Shown here piece after piece: positions 54,399-62,635 of a stretch of DNA of 64,000 nucleotides. Below the pieces are notes generated by a model. That model was not told where the DNA came from, made no database searches, and saw only the letters and a program-made list of their open reading frames with translations. The DNA comes from an uncultured Aquimonas sp. (GTDB taxonomy: Bacteria > Pseudomonadota > Gammaproteobacteria > Xanthomonadales > Xanthomonadaceae), in assembly GCF_937888285.1 (NCBI RefSeq), contig NZ_CALART010000097.1:13376-77375 (forward strand), given 5' to 3'. Numbering within the stretch: position 1 is the first letter of the stretch; every line of letters starts with the position of its first letter. The position numbers were made by a program, and so were the translations under genes.

Positions 54399-55270
54399 GC
54401 GTCGACGTCTGCGCGGGTCGCCTGGGAGATCTGCAGTACAGCGTCTCTGGGCGGAGATTCCGCAAGCAGCGTGGATTCGTCATCCCCGCGCAGGCGGGGA
54501 TCCAGCCTTCGCGCGACCAAGTCCAGGCGCTCTGGGCCCCCGCCTTCGCGGGGGCGACGATTGCCGGGGTCGAAAGCGCTCTGCGTCCCTGGTGCGTCTG
54601 TCGGGTTCGCCACCATCGATGCAGCACCGGCCCGCTCACGCAGACGCGCCCACAGCGCCAGCGCTGCGGCACGCTGATCCGCCAACGGCAGCAGCGCGGA
54701 GATCACCTGGGCAGGCGCGCGCGGCCAATCGGCGCGCTGGCCCAGACCGACCACCTGCGCGGCCATCGCGGGATCGGCATACAGCTCGGGCCGTCGCTGG
54801 CGCAGCAGATCAAGCGGCGCCTGCAGCACCAGCAGGCCGAGCTGGCTCTGGCTGGCGCGCAGCGCCGTGTGTATCTCCTGCTGCAGCGAAATCGTGGCCA
54901 CCACGGCAGGCAGGCCGCCGCGTGTGGCGGCGTGCGCGAGGGTGAGCAGGCGCCGGGCGCGCGCGCGGCGCTGCGTCGGCGCATGGGGCTGTTCCTCGCT
55001 GACGCTGTCGAACGCAGTACGCAGCGCATCGCCGTCCAGCAGCAGAACGGGCGCATGCGCCTCTGCAAGATGCGTCTGCAGCGCCCGCCCCAGCGTGGTC
55101 TTGCCGCTGCCGGCAAGACCGGTGATCCACAGCAGCGGCGCGCGCGTCGCACCCCATTGCGCGGCCGGCATCGCATAGCGCGGCGACTCGGTCTGGACCT
55201 CGCGCCAGAGCGCGTGCAGGCGCAGGTCGTTCGGATCGCTCGCGTCCACGCGCTCAGGCCACCCATCCAT
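54395..55270 (-). CDS. APS-kinase-like P-loop kinase (Cj1415-like) with repeat-derived C-terminal tail
   Basis: 291 residues. P-loop GLAGSGKTTLGRAL, then VLLLDGDALRTAF, RRLLTLAHAATRGGLPAVVATIS and LVLQAPLDLLRQRRPELYAD as in adenylylsulfate kinases. In C. jejuni the homologue Cj1415 phosphorylates the 3'-OH of CDP-phosphoramidate. The C-terminal ~60 residues (DPGNRRPREGGGPERLDLVA and RRLDPRLRGDDE) are encoded by a dispersed repeat at 54478-54559 and lie beyond the kinase fold. The ATG at 55270 overlaps the upstream gene by 17 bases; GTG 55249 is an alternative. Confidence 0.8.
   Translation of the reverse strand: MDGWPERVDASDPNDLRLHALWREVQTESPRYAMPAAQWGATRAPLLWITGLAGSGKTTLGRALQTHLAEAHAPVLLLDGDALRTAFDSVSEEQPHAPTQRRARARRLLTLAHAATRGGLPAVVATISLQQEIHTALRASQSQLGLLVLQAPLDLLRQRRPELYADPAMAAQVVGLGQRADWPRAPAQVISALLPLADQRAAALALWARLRERAGAASMVANPTDAPGTQSAFDPGNRRPREGGGPERLDLVARRLDPRLRGDDESTLLAESPPRDAVLQISQATRADVDA
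54478..54559. repeat. Dispersed palindrome-ended repeat, copy 1
   Basis: 82 bases with ends CGTCATCCCCGCG and CGCGGGGGCGACG and a GGGGATCCAG element; inverted copy at 63650-63732. Common in Xanthomonadales-type genomes. Here it is translated as the tail of the APS-kinase-like protein. Confidence 0.8.
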
Positions 55271-56066
55271 GCATCGCGCCGGCGTTCGCCAGATGCGCCT
55301 CGTACAGGGCGAGATCCGCGGCCGAGTCGACCTCCAGCCAGCCGCCGTCGAGCTCGATGCAATCGATGCGCTTGCCCGCATCGAGCAGGCGCGCGAACAG
55401 ACCGGTGAAGTCGAGCCGATCAGGATCGACCCCTTCCGGGTGAGCCGCGCGCAGGACGTCGAGCGCCGAGCTCCACGCCTCCGCGTCGAACAGGCACAGG
55501 CCCATGAACTGCGCGCCTTCGGCCTCCAGCGACTCGGCGCGGCCGCCCACCGACAGCAGCCGGCCGTCCGCGCTGCGCCAGCGCTCGGCATCGTTCAGCG
55601 GCTGCGCGAAGCGCTGGCGCCACAGCGCAGCCCAGCGACGATCGCCGGGCACGCGCAGCCCTCCTCCGAAGCCCGCGGTCGCCGTCCGCAAGGTCTGCGG
55701 CGCAAAGACGCAGTCGCCGTACAGCACCAGGGTCGGGGCCGGCAGCAGCCAGGCCTGCGCACAGCGCAGGCTGGCGACCGGACCGGTGTGCGCCCAGCGC
55801 GGCTGCTCGATGATCTCGATCTCGATATCCGGCGGCGACAGCTGTTCGCGCCATGCGCGCAGGGCGTCGATGCGCCAGCCACCAACGATGCACAGCCGGC
55901 GGATGCCAACGGCGCGCAGGGCGCCGAGGTTGTGATCGAGCAGGCTGCGGCCCGCCAGCGGCAGCAGGGCCTTGGGCCGGTCGGCGCAGAGCGCGCCGGT
56001 GCGACTGCCGCGGCCGGCGGCCAGCAGCACAGCCTGGGTCGGAGGGCATTCAGCGCGGCCGCTCAC
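55254..56066 (-). CDS. Nucleotidyltransferase (Cj1416-like CTP:phosphoglutamine cytidylyltransferase)
   Basis: 270 residues from GTG 56066, GTGA overlap with the methyltransferase gene. The Rossmann-type NTP_transferase motif LLAAGRGSRTGALCADRPKALLPLAGRSLLDHNLGALRAVGI includes the catalytic Lys. LVLYGDCVFAPQTL matches the metal-binding Asp loop, and IELDGGWLEVDSAADLALYEA the C-terminal motif. Similar to phosphocholine cytidylyltransferase/sugar-phosphate NTases. In the C. jejuni pathway Cj1416 activates glutamine phosphate with CTP to CDP-L-glutamine. CTP use is inferred from context. Confidence 0.8.
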   Translation of the reverse strand: MSGRAECPPTQAVLLAAGRGSRTGALCADRPKALLPLAGRSLLDHNLGALRAVGIRRLCIVGGWRIDALRAWREQLSPPDIEIEIIEQPRWAHTGPVASLRCAQAWLLPAPTLVLYGDCVFAPQTLRTATAGFGGGLRVPGDRRWAALWRQRFAQPLNDAERWRSADGRLLSVGGRAESLEAEGAQFMGLCLFDAEAWSSALDVLRAAHPEGVDPDRLDFTGLFARLLDAGKRIDCIELDGGWLEVDSAADLALYEAHLANAGAMHGWVA

Positions 56067-56854
56067 CGGCGTCGAGCCCGATAGGCGCGCGTGTGGTACG
56101 GGACGCGCAGGACCTCTGCACCCTGTACGCAGTGCGCGATATCGGCGAGCACGCGTGCGAACGCCGTGCCGGCCTGGCGCCGCAGGGTGGCGTGTGCCTG
56201 CCAGGCGCGCAGCCACTCGCTGGCCTTGACCTCCACTTCGAAGCGTTCGACATCGGCGTCGATCGCCTCGAACAGCCCGCTCTCGCGCACGAGCGGGCGC
56301 GGATCCTCGCGGCGCGCGCCCGCCCGATAGCGCGGCACCTGCCGGCGGATGCAGCGTTCGACCTCGGCCTGCAGCGGATCTTCGGTGTCGCGGTGGTTCC
56401 ACAGGGCCAGCCAGTGCCCGCCGCGGCGCAGGACCCGCGCTGCCTCGGCAAGCGCCACAGACGGATCGAGCACGTTGAAGGACGAGCCGTAGCCCAGCAG
56501 ATCGACGCTGGACTCGCACAGCGGCAGCGCTTCGCCGCGCGCGGCAAGCCAGTGCGCCTGCGCGCAGGTCGGCTTGGCCGCACCGATCGCGCGCATCTGC
56601 GGATTGGGCTCGCAGGCAACGACTTCGGCGCCGCTCGCGCACAGCGCTGCGGTCAGCGCGCCGGTACCGGCACCGACATCCAGCGCGCGCCGGCCGGGGC
56701 CCAGCTGCAGCTGCGCGAACACGCGATCGAGCAAGGCCGCGGCATAGCCCGGCCTGGCGTCGTAATTCGCAGCGAGCGCGCTGTAGTCCCAGTCGCTGCG
56801 CATGGGCGCAAGCGCGCCAGGCGTCGAAGCCGACGCGGAAAGGATCGAAGACAT
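56063..56854 (-). CDS. SAM-dependent methyltransferase (Cj1419/1420-type)
   Basis: 263 residues from ATG 56854 (ATG 56803 possible). The SAM-binding motif I GRRALDVGAGTGALTAALCASGAEVVACEPNPQMRAIG is clear, followed by LLGYGSSFNVLDPSVALAEAARVLRRGGHWLALWNHRD (post-motif). In C. jejuni two such methyltransferases are linked to O-methyl phosphoramidate synthesis; here only one exists. Its substrate may be the phosphoramidate or its glycan acceptor. 72 bases after the amidotransferase stop. Confidence 0.75.
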   Translation of the reverse strand: MSSILSASASTPGALAPMRSDWDYSALAANYDARPGYAAALLDRVFAQLQLGPGRRALDVGAGTGALTAALCASGAEVVACEPNPQMRAIGAAKPTCAQAHWLAARGEALPLCESSVDLLGYGSSFNVLDPSVALAEAARVLRRGGHWLALWNHRDTEDPLQAEVERCIRRQVPRYRAGARREDPRPLVRESGLFEAIDADVERFEVEVKASEWLRAWQAHATLRRQAGTAFARVLADIAHCVQGAEVLRVPYHTRAYRARRR

Positions 56855-56926
56855 GGAGGTGCTCAAGCAAGAGAACAGCAAGGTGGAACAGCAGTCTGCC
56901 GCGATTCTGGCATCACCCCTCAATGC

Positions 56927-57556
56927 TCAGCCAGCGCGGTCGAACAGCGCGTGCAGCCAGGGCTCGGCCAGTGCTGGCGATCCCGCTTCGCGCTCGGGAT
57001 GCCACATCAGGCCAAGCCAGGGCAGGCGCGCATGGCGCATGGCCTCAACGCTGCCGTCCGGCGCGTGTGCCAGTGCGATCCAGCCGGGCGCAGCCTGCTG
57101 AATGCCGAAGCGATGCCAGGAGTTGACCTGCTCGTCACCGGGCAGCAGCGCATGCGTGCACGCCACATGTCCGGGTATGCCCGCAAGCACGCCGCCCGCG
57201 CAGACCTGCAATCGCTGCAGGCCGCGGCAGATCCCCAGCACCGGCCAGCCCATGCGCTCGGCTTCGGCCAGCAGCAGATCCTCTGCCGCCTCGCGCCGCG
57301 GCTGTGCGCCGACATCACCGCCGCCTGCAAGCAACAGCGCATCAACGCCCAGCGCGCGCGCCTGCGCCAGGCAGGTTTCGGCGCAGTCGGTCAGCGGCAG
57401 AATCCACGGCAGCGCGTTCGGCAGACGCTGCCGCAGCCACTGCAGCAGCGCGCAGTCGACTGCCTGGCGCGCACCCGCGCCGGCCTCGGCCTGCAGTTCG
57501 CGCGGGCTGATCGCGATCCGCCACGGGTGGAGCGAGAGCGCGCTCAATAGAGCCAC
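56927..57556 (-). CDS. Class I glutamine amidotransferase/hydrolase (Cj1417-like)
   Basis: 209 residues from GTG 57556 (TTG 57547 also possible), overlapping the upstream kinase gene. Peptidase C26/PuuD fold: nucleophile in VLGICRGLQRLQV, and WLGLMWHPERE with the His-Glu pair. LLLAGGGDVGAQPR is the typical oxyanion region. In C. jejuni Cj1417 hydrolyses CDP-L-glutamine to glutamate plus CDP-phosphoramidate. A polyamine-catabolic PuuD role is possible by fold alone but not by context. Confidence 0.8.
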   Translation of the reverse strand: MALLSALSLHPWRIAISPRELQAEAGAGARQAVDCALLQWLRQRLPNALPWILPLTDCAETCLAQARALGVDALLLAGGGDVGAQPRREAAEDLLLAEAERMGWPVLGICRGLQRLQVCAGGVLAGIPGHVACTHALLPGDEQVNSWHRFGIQQAAPGWIALAHAPDGSVEAMRHARLPWLGLMWHPEREAGSPALAEPWLHALFDRAG

Positions 57557-59871
57557 AGCGCCTGAGCTCCCGGGTCGAGATGGGCTTCGCGCGCTGCCAG
57601 CAGGCGCGCCCACACCGCTTCGCCGCAGCCGATCGCGGCAGGCAGGTCGAACTCGGCACAGCGGATTGCCATATGCGAATGCGCGCCGCCCCAGGCGGTG
57701 ATCAGGCCGCCAATGTCACGCGCGAACAGCCAGTCATAGCCCGGATCAGCCTGCAGCACCGCGACGATCGCGCCGCGCGGCACCGCCTGCGCGGGGTCGC
57801 TGTTCGGCAGCACGTGCAGCGACGCGCGCAACGCGCGTCGGCCTATGAAGTTCGGCAGCAAACCCAGGCTGTCGAAGGCATCCAGATCGCTCGCCTCGCG
57901 CAGCACCGGACCCAGCAGCCAGCCTTGCTCGCGTTCGGCCCGCCGCCACGCTCGTTCGGCGCAGGTCTGCAGCGCGGTCGGGGCCGAGTCCTGGCCCAGC
58001 CCACGCAGCAGCATCGGCAGCGACAGCCAGGACAGCGCTTCGCGATCCAGGCCCTGCCGTGCACCCAGGGCCGCGAGCGCTTCCAGCAGCTGCGCCAGCG
58101 GCCGCATCAGCGCGTACTTGCCGGCCTCGCGCGCACGGCTGCAGTGCTGCCACCACTGCAGCCAGGCCGCAGGCGCAAGGGCGAAGCCCGCTTCGTGGAG
58201 CAGGCTGTCGAGCGCGCGTGTCTCCGCCGGGCTGAGTTCGAACTGGCGCTTGGCCTCGTCGCGACGGACGCCCTCAGGCGCCGGAAGCAGTGGCTGGGTG
58301 ATGTCGAAGCTGGACGGCCGCCACCGCGGCGCATCGTGGTGCAGGTCGCCCGGCGTCGCGGTGGCGCCCAGGCTCTGCCGCAGCAGTCCCGCGCGCTCCG
58401 GCGTGAGTGCGCCACGCGCGATGGCGCTGCGCAGCTGCGCTTCGGCAGCAAAGGCCAGACGTGCGTCGGCAGCAAAGTCCAGCGCACGCTGCCGGGCCAC
58501 GCGCAGCAATCGCTTCACTGCATCAATGCTCGGCCGTGCAGGATCGAACGTATCGCCGGCGGCTGCGGCATGCGGTTCCGTGCGCGGCGATGTGCCGAGA
58601 AGACGCAGGCTCAGCCCGTGCAGGGCCTGCTCGAAGGCCGCTGCCGCGGACCCATCCAGACACGCGCCGAGAGTGGCGCGCACGATCGGCGCGGGCGTGA
58701 AATCACGCACGCTGCGGCAGACCTCGAACTCCAGCTTGTCGTGCAGTTCCGGCTGCCTGCGCACGCGTTCGACCCAGGCCTCGACCAGGCGCGTGCCAGT
58801 CAAGGCATCCAGGCCCGCGGGCAGCAGCGAGTTGAGGCTGCGCCGCAGATCGACGTAGGGCCGGCCCAGCACCGGCCGCAGCAGGTGGATCCCGGCGCGC
58901 GGCGGCGCGCGGTAGCCGAGCTGTGCACGCGCCCGCCACCAGCTGTCGCGGCTGATCAGGGTCTGGAACAGCGACAGCGCCAGCGGCCGCGGATGCGTGC
59001 CGATCAGTTCCGCCGGGTTCCAGTCGGACATCAGGCTGAGCGCGGTATGGCAACCGAGCAGGTCGGGCTCCGGCTCGCGCAGAGCCAGCGTTGGCCGTGT
59101 CGGCGGCCGTGGCGACCGGCGCGGCCAGCGTTCGCGCATGCCGAGTGCGCGCAGCTGCAGCAGCCAGGGGGCGCCGCTGTCGGTGAACAGGCATTCGACC
59201 TCGAAAGGCTCGCGCAGCCCGCAAGCCTCGATCGCACGCAGCAGGGCGATCACCTGAGCCGCATCGGGGTCGCTGATCAGCGACATCGCCTTGGCCTGCG
59301 CGCCTGCGGACGCATCGGCGAACTGCGCGCGCGGCCAGGCCAGATGGCGACCCGTGGCGCGTCCGCCCGTGACCACGGCCGGGTCACCTTGACCGAACTC
59401 GATGCAGTACCAGGGCGCTCCGTCGCTGAGGCGATGCGTGCTGGCCACGCAGGCGCGCCGGGTCGGTGCCAGCATCGGCTGCAGCAGCACCTGGTCCTCG
59501 GCATGACCCGACATGGCGTCGAACACGGCATCGATGGCCTCGGCCACCGCATCCGACGCGACATCCAGAAGACTCAGATAGCGCCCCGCCTGCGAGGCAG
59601 CACTGCGGTCTTCGTCGAACGCATCGCTGCGCACGGCATAGCGCGCGGCCCTCAGCGTGTGCCCAACCTGCACCAGCACGGACGCGCGCTGCGCGCGCCA
59701 CTGCCGGCGCGTGACCGACAACGACTGCGGCACGCGCAGCGGCGTCGGCCTGTCAGCCAGGACTTGCGCGACCCAGCGCAGCGCTGCCGACTTTCCTTCT
59801 GGGAGCGATGCTCCGCCTGCCGTCGCACGCGCCGACCCCGCCCAGCGCGGCGCCTGCCCCGAATCCGCCAT
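57544..59871 (-). CDS. PEP-synthase-like dikinase; candidate L-glutamine kinase (Cj1418-like)
   Basis: 775 residues. N-terminal ATP-grasp of the PPDK/PEP-synthase type: YAVRSDAFDEDRSAASQAGR near residue 78 and VLLQPMLAPTRRACVAS. A central linker is followed by the C-terminal swivelling phosphohistidine domain: LITAWGGAHSHMAIRCAEFDLPAAIGCG with the active His. It lacks the PEP/pyruvate-binding TIM barrel of true PEP synthase, as does Cj1418, which phosphorylates the side-chain amide of L-glutamine with ATP (products AMP and Pi). First gene of the six-gene operon; AGGG precedes the ATG. Confidence 0.8.
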   Translation of the reverse strand: MADSGQAPRWAGSARATAGGASLPEGKSAALRWVAQVLADRPTPLRVPQSLSVTRRQWRAQRASVLVQVGHTLRAARYAVRSDAFDEDRSAASQAGRYLSLLDVASDAVAEAIDAVFDAMSGHAEDQVLLQPMLAPTRRACVASTHRLSDGAPWYCIEFGQGDPAVVTGGRATGRHLAWPRAQFADASAGAQAKAMSLISDPDAAQVIALLRAIEACGLREPFEVECLFTDSGAPWLLQLRALGMRERWPRRSPRPPTRPTLALREPEPDLLGCHTALSLMSDWNPAELIGTHPRPLALSLFQTLISRDSWWRARAQLGYRAPPRAGIHLLRPVLGRPYVDLRRSLNSLLPAGLDALTGTRLVEAWVERVRRQPELHDKLEFEVCRSVRDFTPAPIVRATLGACLDGSAAAAFEQALHGLSLRLLGTSPRTEPHAAAAGDTFDPARPSIDAVKRLLRVARQRALDFAADARLAFAAEAQLRSAIARGALTPERAGLLRQSLGATATPGDLHHDAPRWRPSSFDITQPLLPAPEGVRRDEAKRQFELSPAETRALDSLLHEAGFALAPAAWLQWWQHCSRAREAGKYALMRPLAQLLEALAALGARQGLDREALSWLSLPMLLRGLGQDSAPTALQTCAERAWRRAEREQGWLLGPVLREASDLDAFDSLGLLPNFIGRRALRASLHVLPNSDPAQAVPRGAIVAVLQADPGYDWLFARDIGGLITAWGGAHSHMAIRCAEFDLPAAIGCGEAVWARLLAAREAHLDPGAQALWLY

Positions 59872-59956
59872 CCCTGTGCCTCCCGCAGCACGCCCCGGTC
59901 ACGCATTCTGGACGCTGCGGCAAGGACACGCAGCTCACAGAACGATCCACTCGACC

Positions 59957-61729
59957 TCAGGATTGTGGCGGCTTGGTACGGACTCTGTAGTCCGCGCGCT
60001 TCGCGCTGGCTTCGAAGCCATCCGCGAAGATGGCGGTGCCCTGCCCGGTCAGCGATTCCATCCGCAGTTCCGCGGTGCTGCCGACCGTCAGCGCGTGGTT
60101 GTGCGAGCGGACCACGCCGCCCACGGTCAGCTGCGTCACCGTCTCGACGCCCAGCGTCGGCGCGGCGCTGTGTCGAAGCCGCAGGGCCAGCGCAGCGGGC
60201 GTGCCGCTGCTGTTGGCCCAGAGCAGGCGCGGGTTGGCCTCGTCGGGACTTTCCACGCTGCTGTCGCCGACCTCGAGCCCGCCGCTGCGCACGCGCAGCG
60301 GCACGCGCACGAAGTCACTGACCCCCGGCAGGCTCAACACGCCGCTGTCGACCATGGCCCCCGGCGCCACGCCCTCGAAGCGCAGGGTCGGCGGCAGCGT
60401 CGGCAGAAGGTCCAGCGCGGGGAGGCTGTCGAGGGTCAGCACCCAGCGGTTGGAGAGCAGTCCGCTGGCCTCGGTCACGCCGGTGCCGAAGCCCAGCAGC
60501 TTCCCGCTGTCCGGCAGATAGGCCAGCGCCGACAGGCTGTGGTCGCGGGCGCTGGACGCAAAGCGGCCAAAGAAGCCGCCGCTGAAGCCGATCCCCTGCG
60601 GATAGACCGCCACCAGCGCGCCGGTAACGCTGGCGTCGGTATAGCTGCCCACGGCGACGGCACCGGCATTCGGCAGCAGCTGCACGTCGCGGACGACATG
60701 GAAATCGTCGAGTTCTTCCGAGGCCGACGCCATCAGCTGGCCGCTCACATCGAACTGCCACAGATAGGGCGCATTGCTGCCGCCAGCGGTGCTGAAGCCA
60801 CCGACCAGGATCACGCCCTCCGGCGAGACATCGGCCGCGCTGCCGGCGGTGCGCAGGCCGGTGTTGTTGCCGCGACGGTGCGCATACAGGCGCGGCGCAC
60901 CGCCGTTGAAATCCGGATCGACGCTGCCGTCGGCGCGCAGGCGCCGCATCAGCAGCTCACTCTGGCCACTGGTGAAGTTGCTGGCCGTGCCGACCAGCTG
61001 GATGCGGCCGTCGGCGAGCAGGCCGATGCCGCTGAAACCAGGCTCGGGCAGGAAGGTCTGGAACTGGTTGGGGCTGGGCAGCCCGGGCTGACGGAAGAAG
61101 CCGTCGGAGGAGAAGCTGGTATCGAGGCTGCCGTTCGGGTTCAGACGCAGTGCCACCGCCAGCCGCTCACCGCCGCCGTTGAGCGACGGCTGACTGCCGG
61201 CCATCAGGATCCGGCCATCGGCCTGCAGGGCCAGCGTGTGGGCCTCGTCGGCGCCGAGCGTCGCATCGAAGACGAAGGGCGTGAAGCCGGGCGCGGGGTC
61301 GCCGTCGGCGTCCAGCTTGATCACACGGGTGAAGCTGTCGCCGGGTGAGTTCGGATTGGCAAGGGTATAGGCCAGCAGCACGCCGCCGTCCGGCAGGGCC
61401 AGCAGGCTGCGCGCGCCGAGGCTGATGCTCGCGCTGTGCTCCAGACTGAAGCTGTAGGCCGGATCGGGCGTACCGTCTGGATTGAAGCGCCGCAGCAGCA
61501 GGGTGACCGGCGTGCCCTGGCCGCGGACGAAGGCCGTACCGGCGACGGTATAGCTGCCGTCGGCATGCACCGTCAGCGCGGCGCCCAGCGCGTTGTTGGC
61601 CTCGCCGAAGGGGCTGAGGTATTGCACGCCCTCGGGATCGAACTGGGCGTGCGTGGTGCTGGGCAGGAAGGCGGCGAGGACCAGCGGCAGGGCGGACAGA
61701 CGGATCAGGGCGCGCGGCAGGGCGTTCAT
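59957..61729 (-). CDS. Exported delta-60-repeat beta-propeller-like protein with IFADGFE motif
   Basis: 590 residues. Signal peptide VLAAFLPSTTHAQ. Repeated units with LLRRFNPDGTPDPAY, VIKLDADGDPAPGF, ALRLNPNGSLDTSF and LMRRLRADGSVDPDF match the delta-60 repeat family (about 55-60 residues apart). The C-terminal part carries a beta-sandwich and AIFADGFEASAKR, 18 residues before the stop. Likely secreted or surface-bound. It lies 85 bases upstream of the phosphoramidate-type operon in the same direction. Whether they share a transcript is open. Confidence 0.75.
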   Translation of the reverse strand: MNALPRALIRLSALPLVLAAFLPSTTHAQFDPEGVQYLSPFGEANNALGAALTVHADGSYTVAGTAFVRGQGTPVTLLLRRFNPDGTPDPAYSFSLEHSASISLGARSLLALPDGGVLLAYTLANPNSPGDSFTRVIKLDADGDPAPGFTPFVFDATLGADEAHTLALQADGRILMAGSQPSLNGGGERLAVALRLNPNGSLDTSFSSDGFFRQPGLPSPNQFQTFLPEPGFSGIGLLADGRIQLVGTASNFTSGQSELLMRRLRADGSVDPDFNGGAPRLYAHRRGNNTGLRTAGSAADVSPEGVILVGGFSTAGGSNAPYLWQFDVSGQLMASASEELDDFHVVRDVQLLPNAGAVAVGSYTDASVTGALVAVYPQGIGFSGGFFGRFASSARDHSLSALAYLPDSGKLLGFGTGVTEASGLLSNRWVLTLDSLPALDLLPTLPPTLRFEGVAPGAMVDSGVLSLPGVSDFVRVPLRVRSGGLEVGDSSVESPDEANPRLLWANSSGTPAALALRLRHSAAPTLGVETVTQLTVGGVVRSHNHALTVGSTAELRMESLTGQGTAIFADGFEASAKRADYRVRTKPPQS

Positions 61730-61947
61730 GCGGGGCTCGGTGCGGACGGCGGATGTCCGGGATACGCGGTACCCACCCCGAGTCCGACATGCCTGGGCCC
61801 GCTACGAAGCGGCAGCGCAGTGCCCTGGCAGCGCCCGGCGCGCCGGTCTATCCAGACGAGGTCCGCCGATGGCCCCCGCCCCTGCGACATCCCGTCGCAT
61901 CGACCATTCACGCGCGCGGCGCTAGTCTGCGCGCGCTCACCATCCGG

Positions 61948-62433
61948 ATGATCGCCATGCTGCTTCGCGCCCTCGCTTCCGTCCTGCTCTTCGCCGCGCT
62001 GCTGCCGGCGCCTGCCGTCCTCGCTGCCGACAGCAGCACCTTGCACTTCAGCGGCGCCTGGGCGCGGCCGATGCCGCCGGGCGCGCGCGTCGGCGCTGGT
62101 TACATCGAGATCCACAATGCCGGCGAGACGACGCGCCGCCTGCTCGGCGCGGACAGCCCGCGGGCGTCGAGCATGGAGATCCACACGATGGCGGACGTCG
62201 ACGGCGTCATGCGCATGCGCCGCCTGCCCGACGGCATCGAGATTCCCGCCGGCGCGAAGTTCAGCCTGAAGCCCGGCGCCGAGCACCTGATGTTCTTCAA
62301 CCCGGCGCCAGCCTTTGCCGAAGGCGAGAGGATTCCCGTCAACCTGCGTTTCGACGGCGATGAATCCGTACTTGTGGAGTTCGAAGTCGCGGACCGCAGC
62401 GGCAAGCCGGCGGATGCGCACGCCGGACACTGA
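61948..62433 (+). CDS. PCu(A)C-type periplasmic copper chaperone
   Basis: 161 residues from ATG 61948 (internal ATG 61957 is also plausible). Signal peptide ends near AVLAAD. The copper site is formed by MEIHTMADVDGVMRMR and EHLMFFNP, which matches H-x-M, M and H-x-M of PCuAC. It delivers Cu(I) to the CuA centre of cytochrome oxidase or to related sites. A His-containing tail (DAHAGH). Single gene, followed by a MITE-like element. Confidence 0.88.
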   Translation: MIAMLLRALASVLLFAALLPAPAVLAADSSTLHFSGAWARPMPPGARVGAGYIEIHNAGETTRRLLGADSPRASSMEIHTMADVDGVMRMRRLPDGIEIPAGAKFSLKPGAEHLMFFNPAPAFAEGERIPVNLRFDGDESVLVEFEVADRSGKPADAHAGH

Positions 62434-62459
62434 GGCCAGACGCAGGCGCGCGGGGCCTC

Positions 62460-62635
62460 AGAGCCTGTGAGAACCATCCGCCTAGTGCGGCCGCCTCTGG
62501 CCGCCCGCGGCGGCAGCGCGCTACGCGAATTCCGCGGTCACTGCCTCTCCGGACTTCACTGAATTCACGTACGGCGCTTTGCCGCGAACGCGCAGAGACG
62601 CCTCGCTACGGCGTCTGGGTCTTTTCACACGCTCT
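62460..62635. mobile_element. MITE-like element, family 1, copy B
   Basis: 176 bases with AGAGCCTGTGAGAA (62460-62473) and TTTTCACACGCTCT (62622-62635) as inverted ends; interior matches 976-1158. Its right end touches the stop codon of the MipA/OmpV gene (62635-62637), paralleling copy A's position next to the cytochrome b561 stop. Confidence 0.78.

Noticed and set aside
53475..55270. Interpretation as a sulfate-activation and sulfation pair (CysC plus sulfotransferase)
   Set aside because: No ATP sulfurylase (cysN/D) is present and the neighbouring genes are those for CDP-phosphoramidate. It is kept as an alternative, not the main call.
57544..59871. Interpretation as housekeeping PEP synthase (ppsA)
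   Set aside because: It is slightly short, lacks the C-terminal TIM barrel for pyruvate/PEP, ends at the His domain and lies in the Cj1418-like cluster.
57580..60321. 913-codon open frame on the plus strand opposite the glutamine-kinase-like gene
   Set aside because: Composition (R, Q, A rich) and lack of domains show it to be an antisense shadow; the minus-strand frame has clear ATP-grasp and phosphohistidine motifs.
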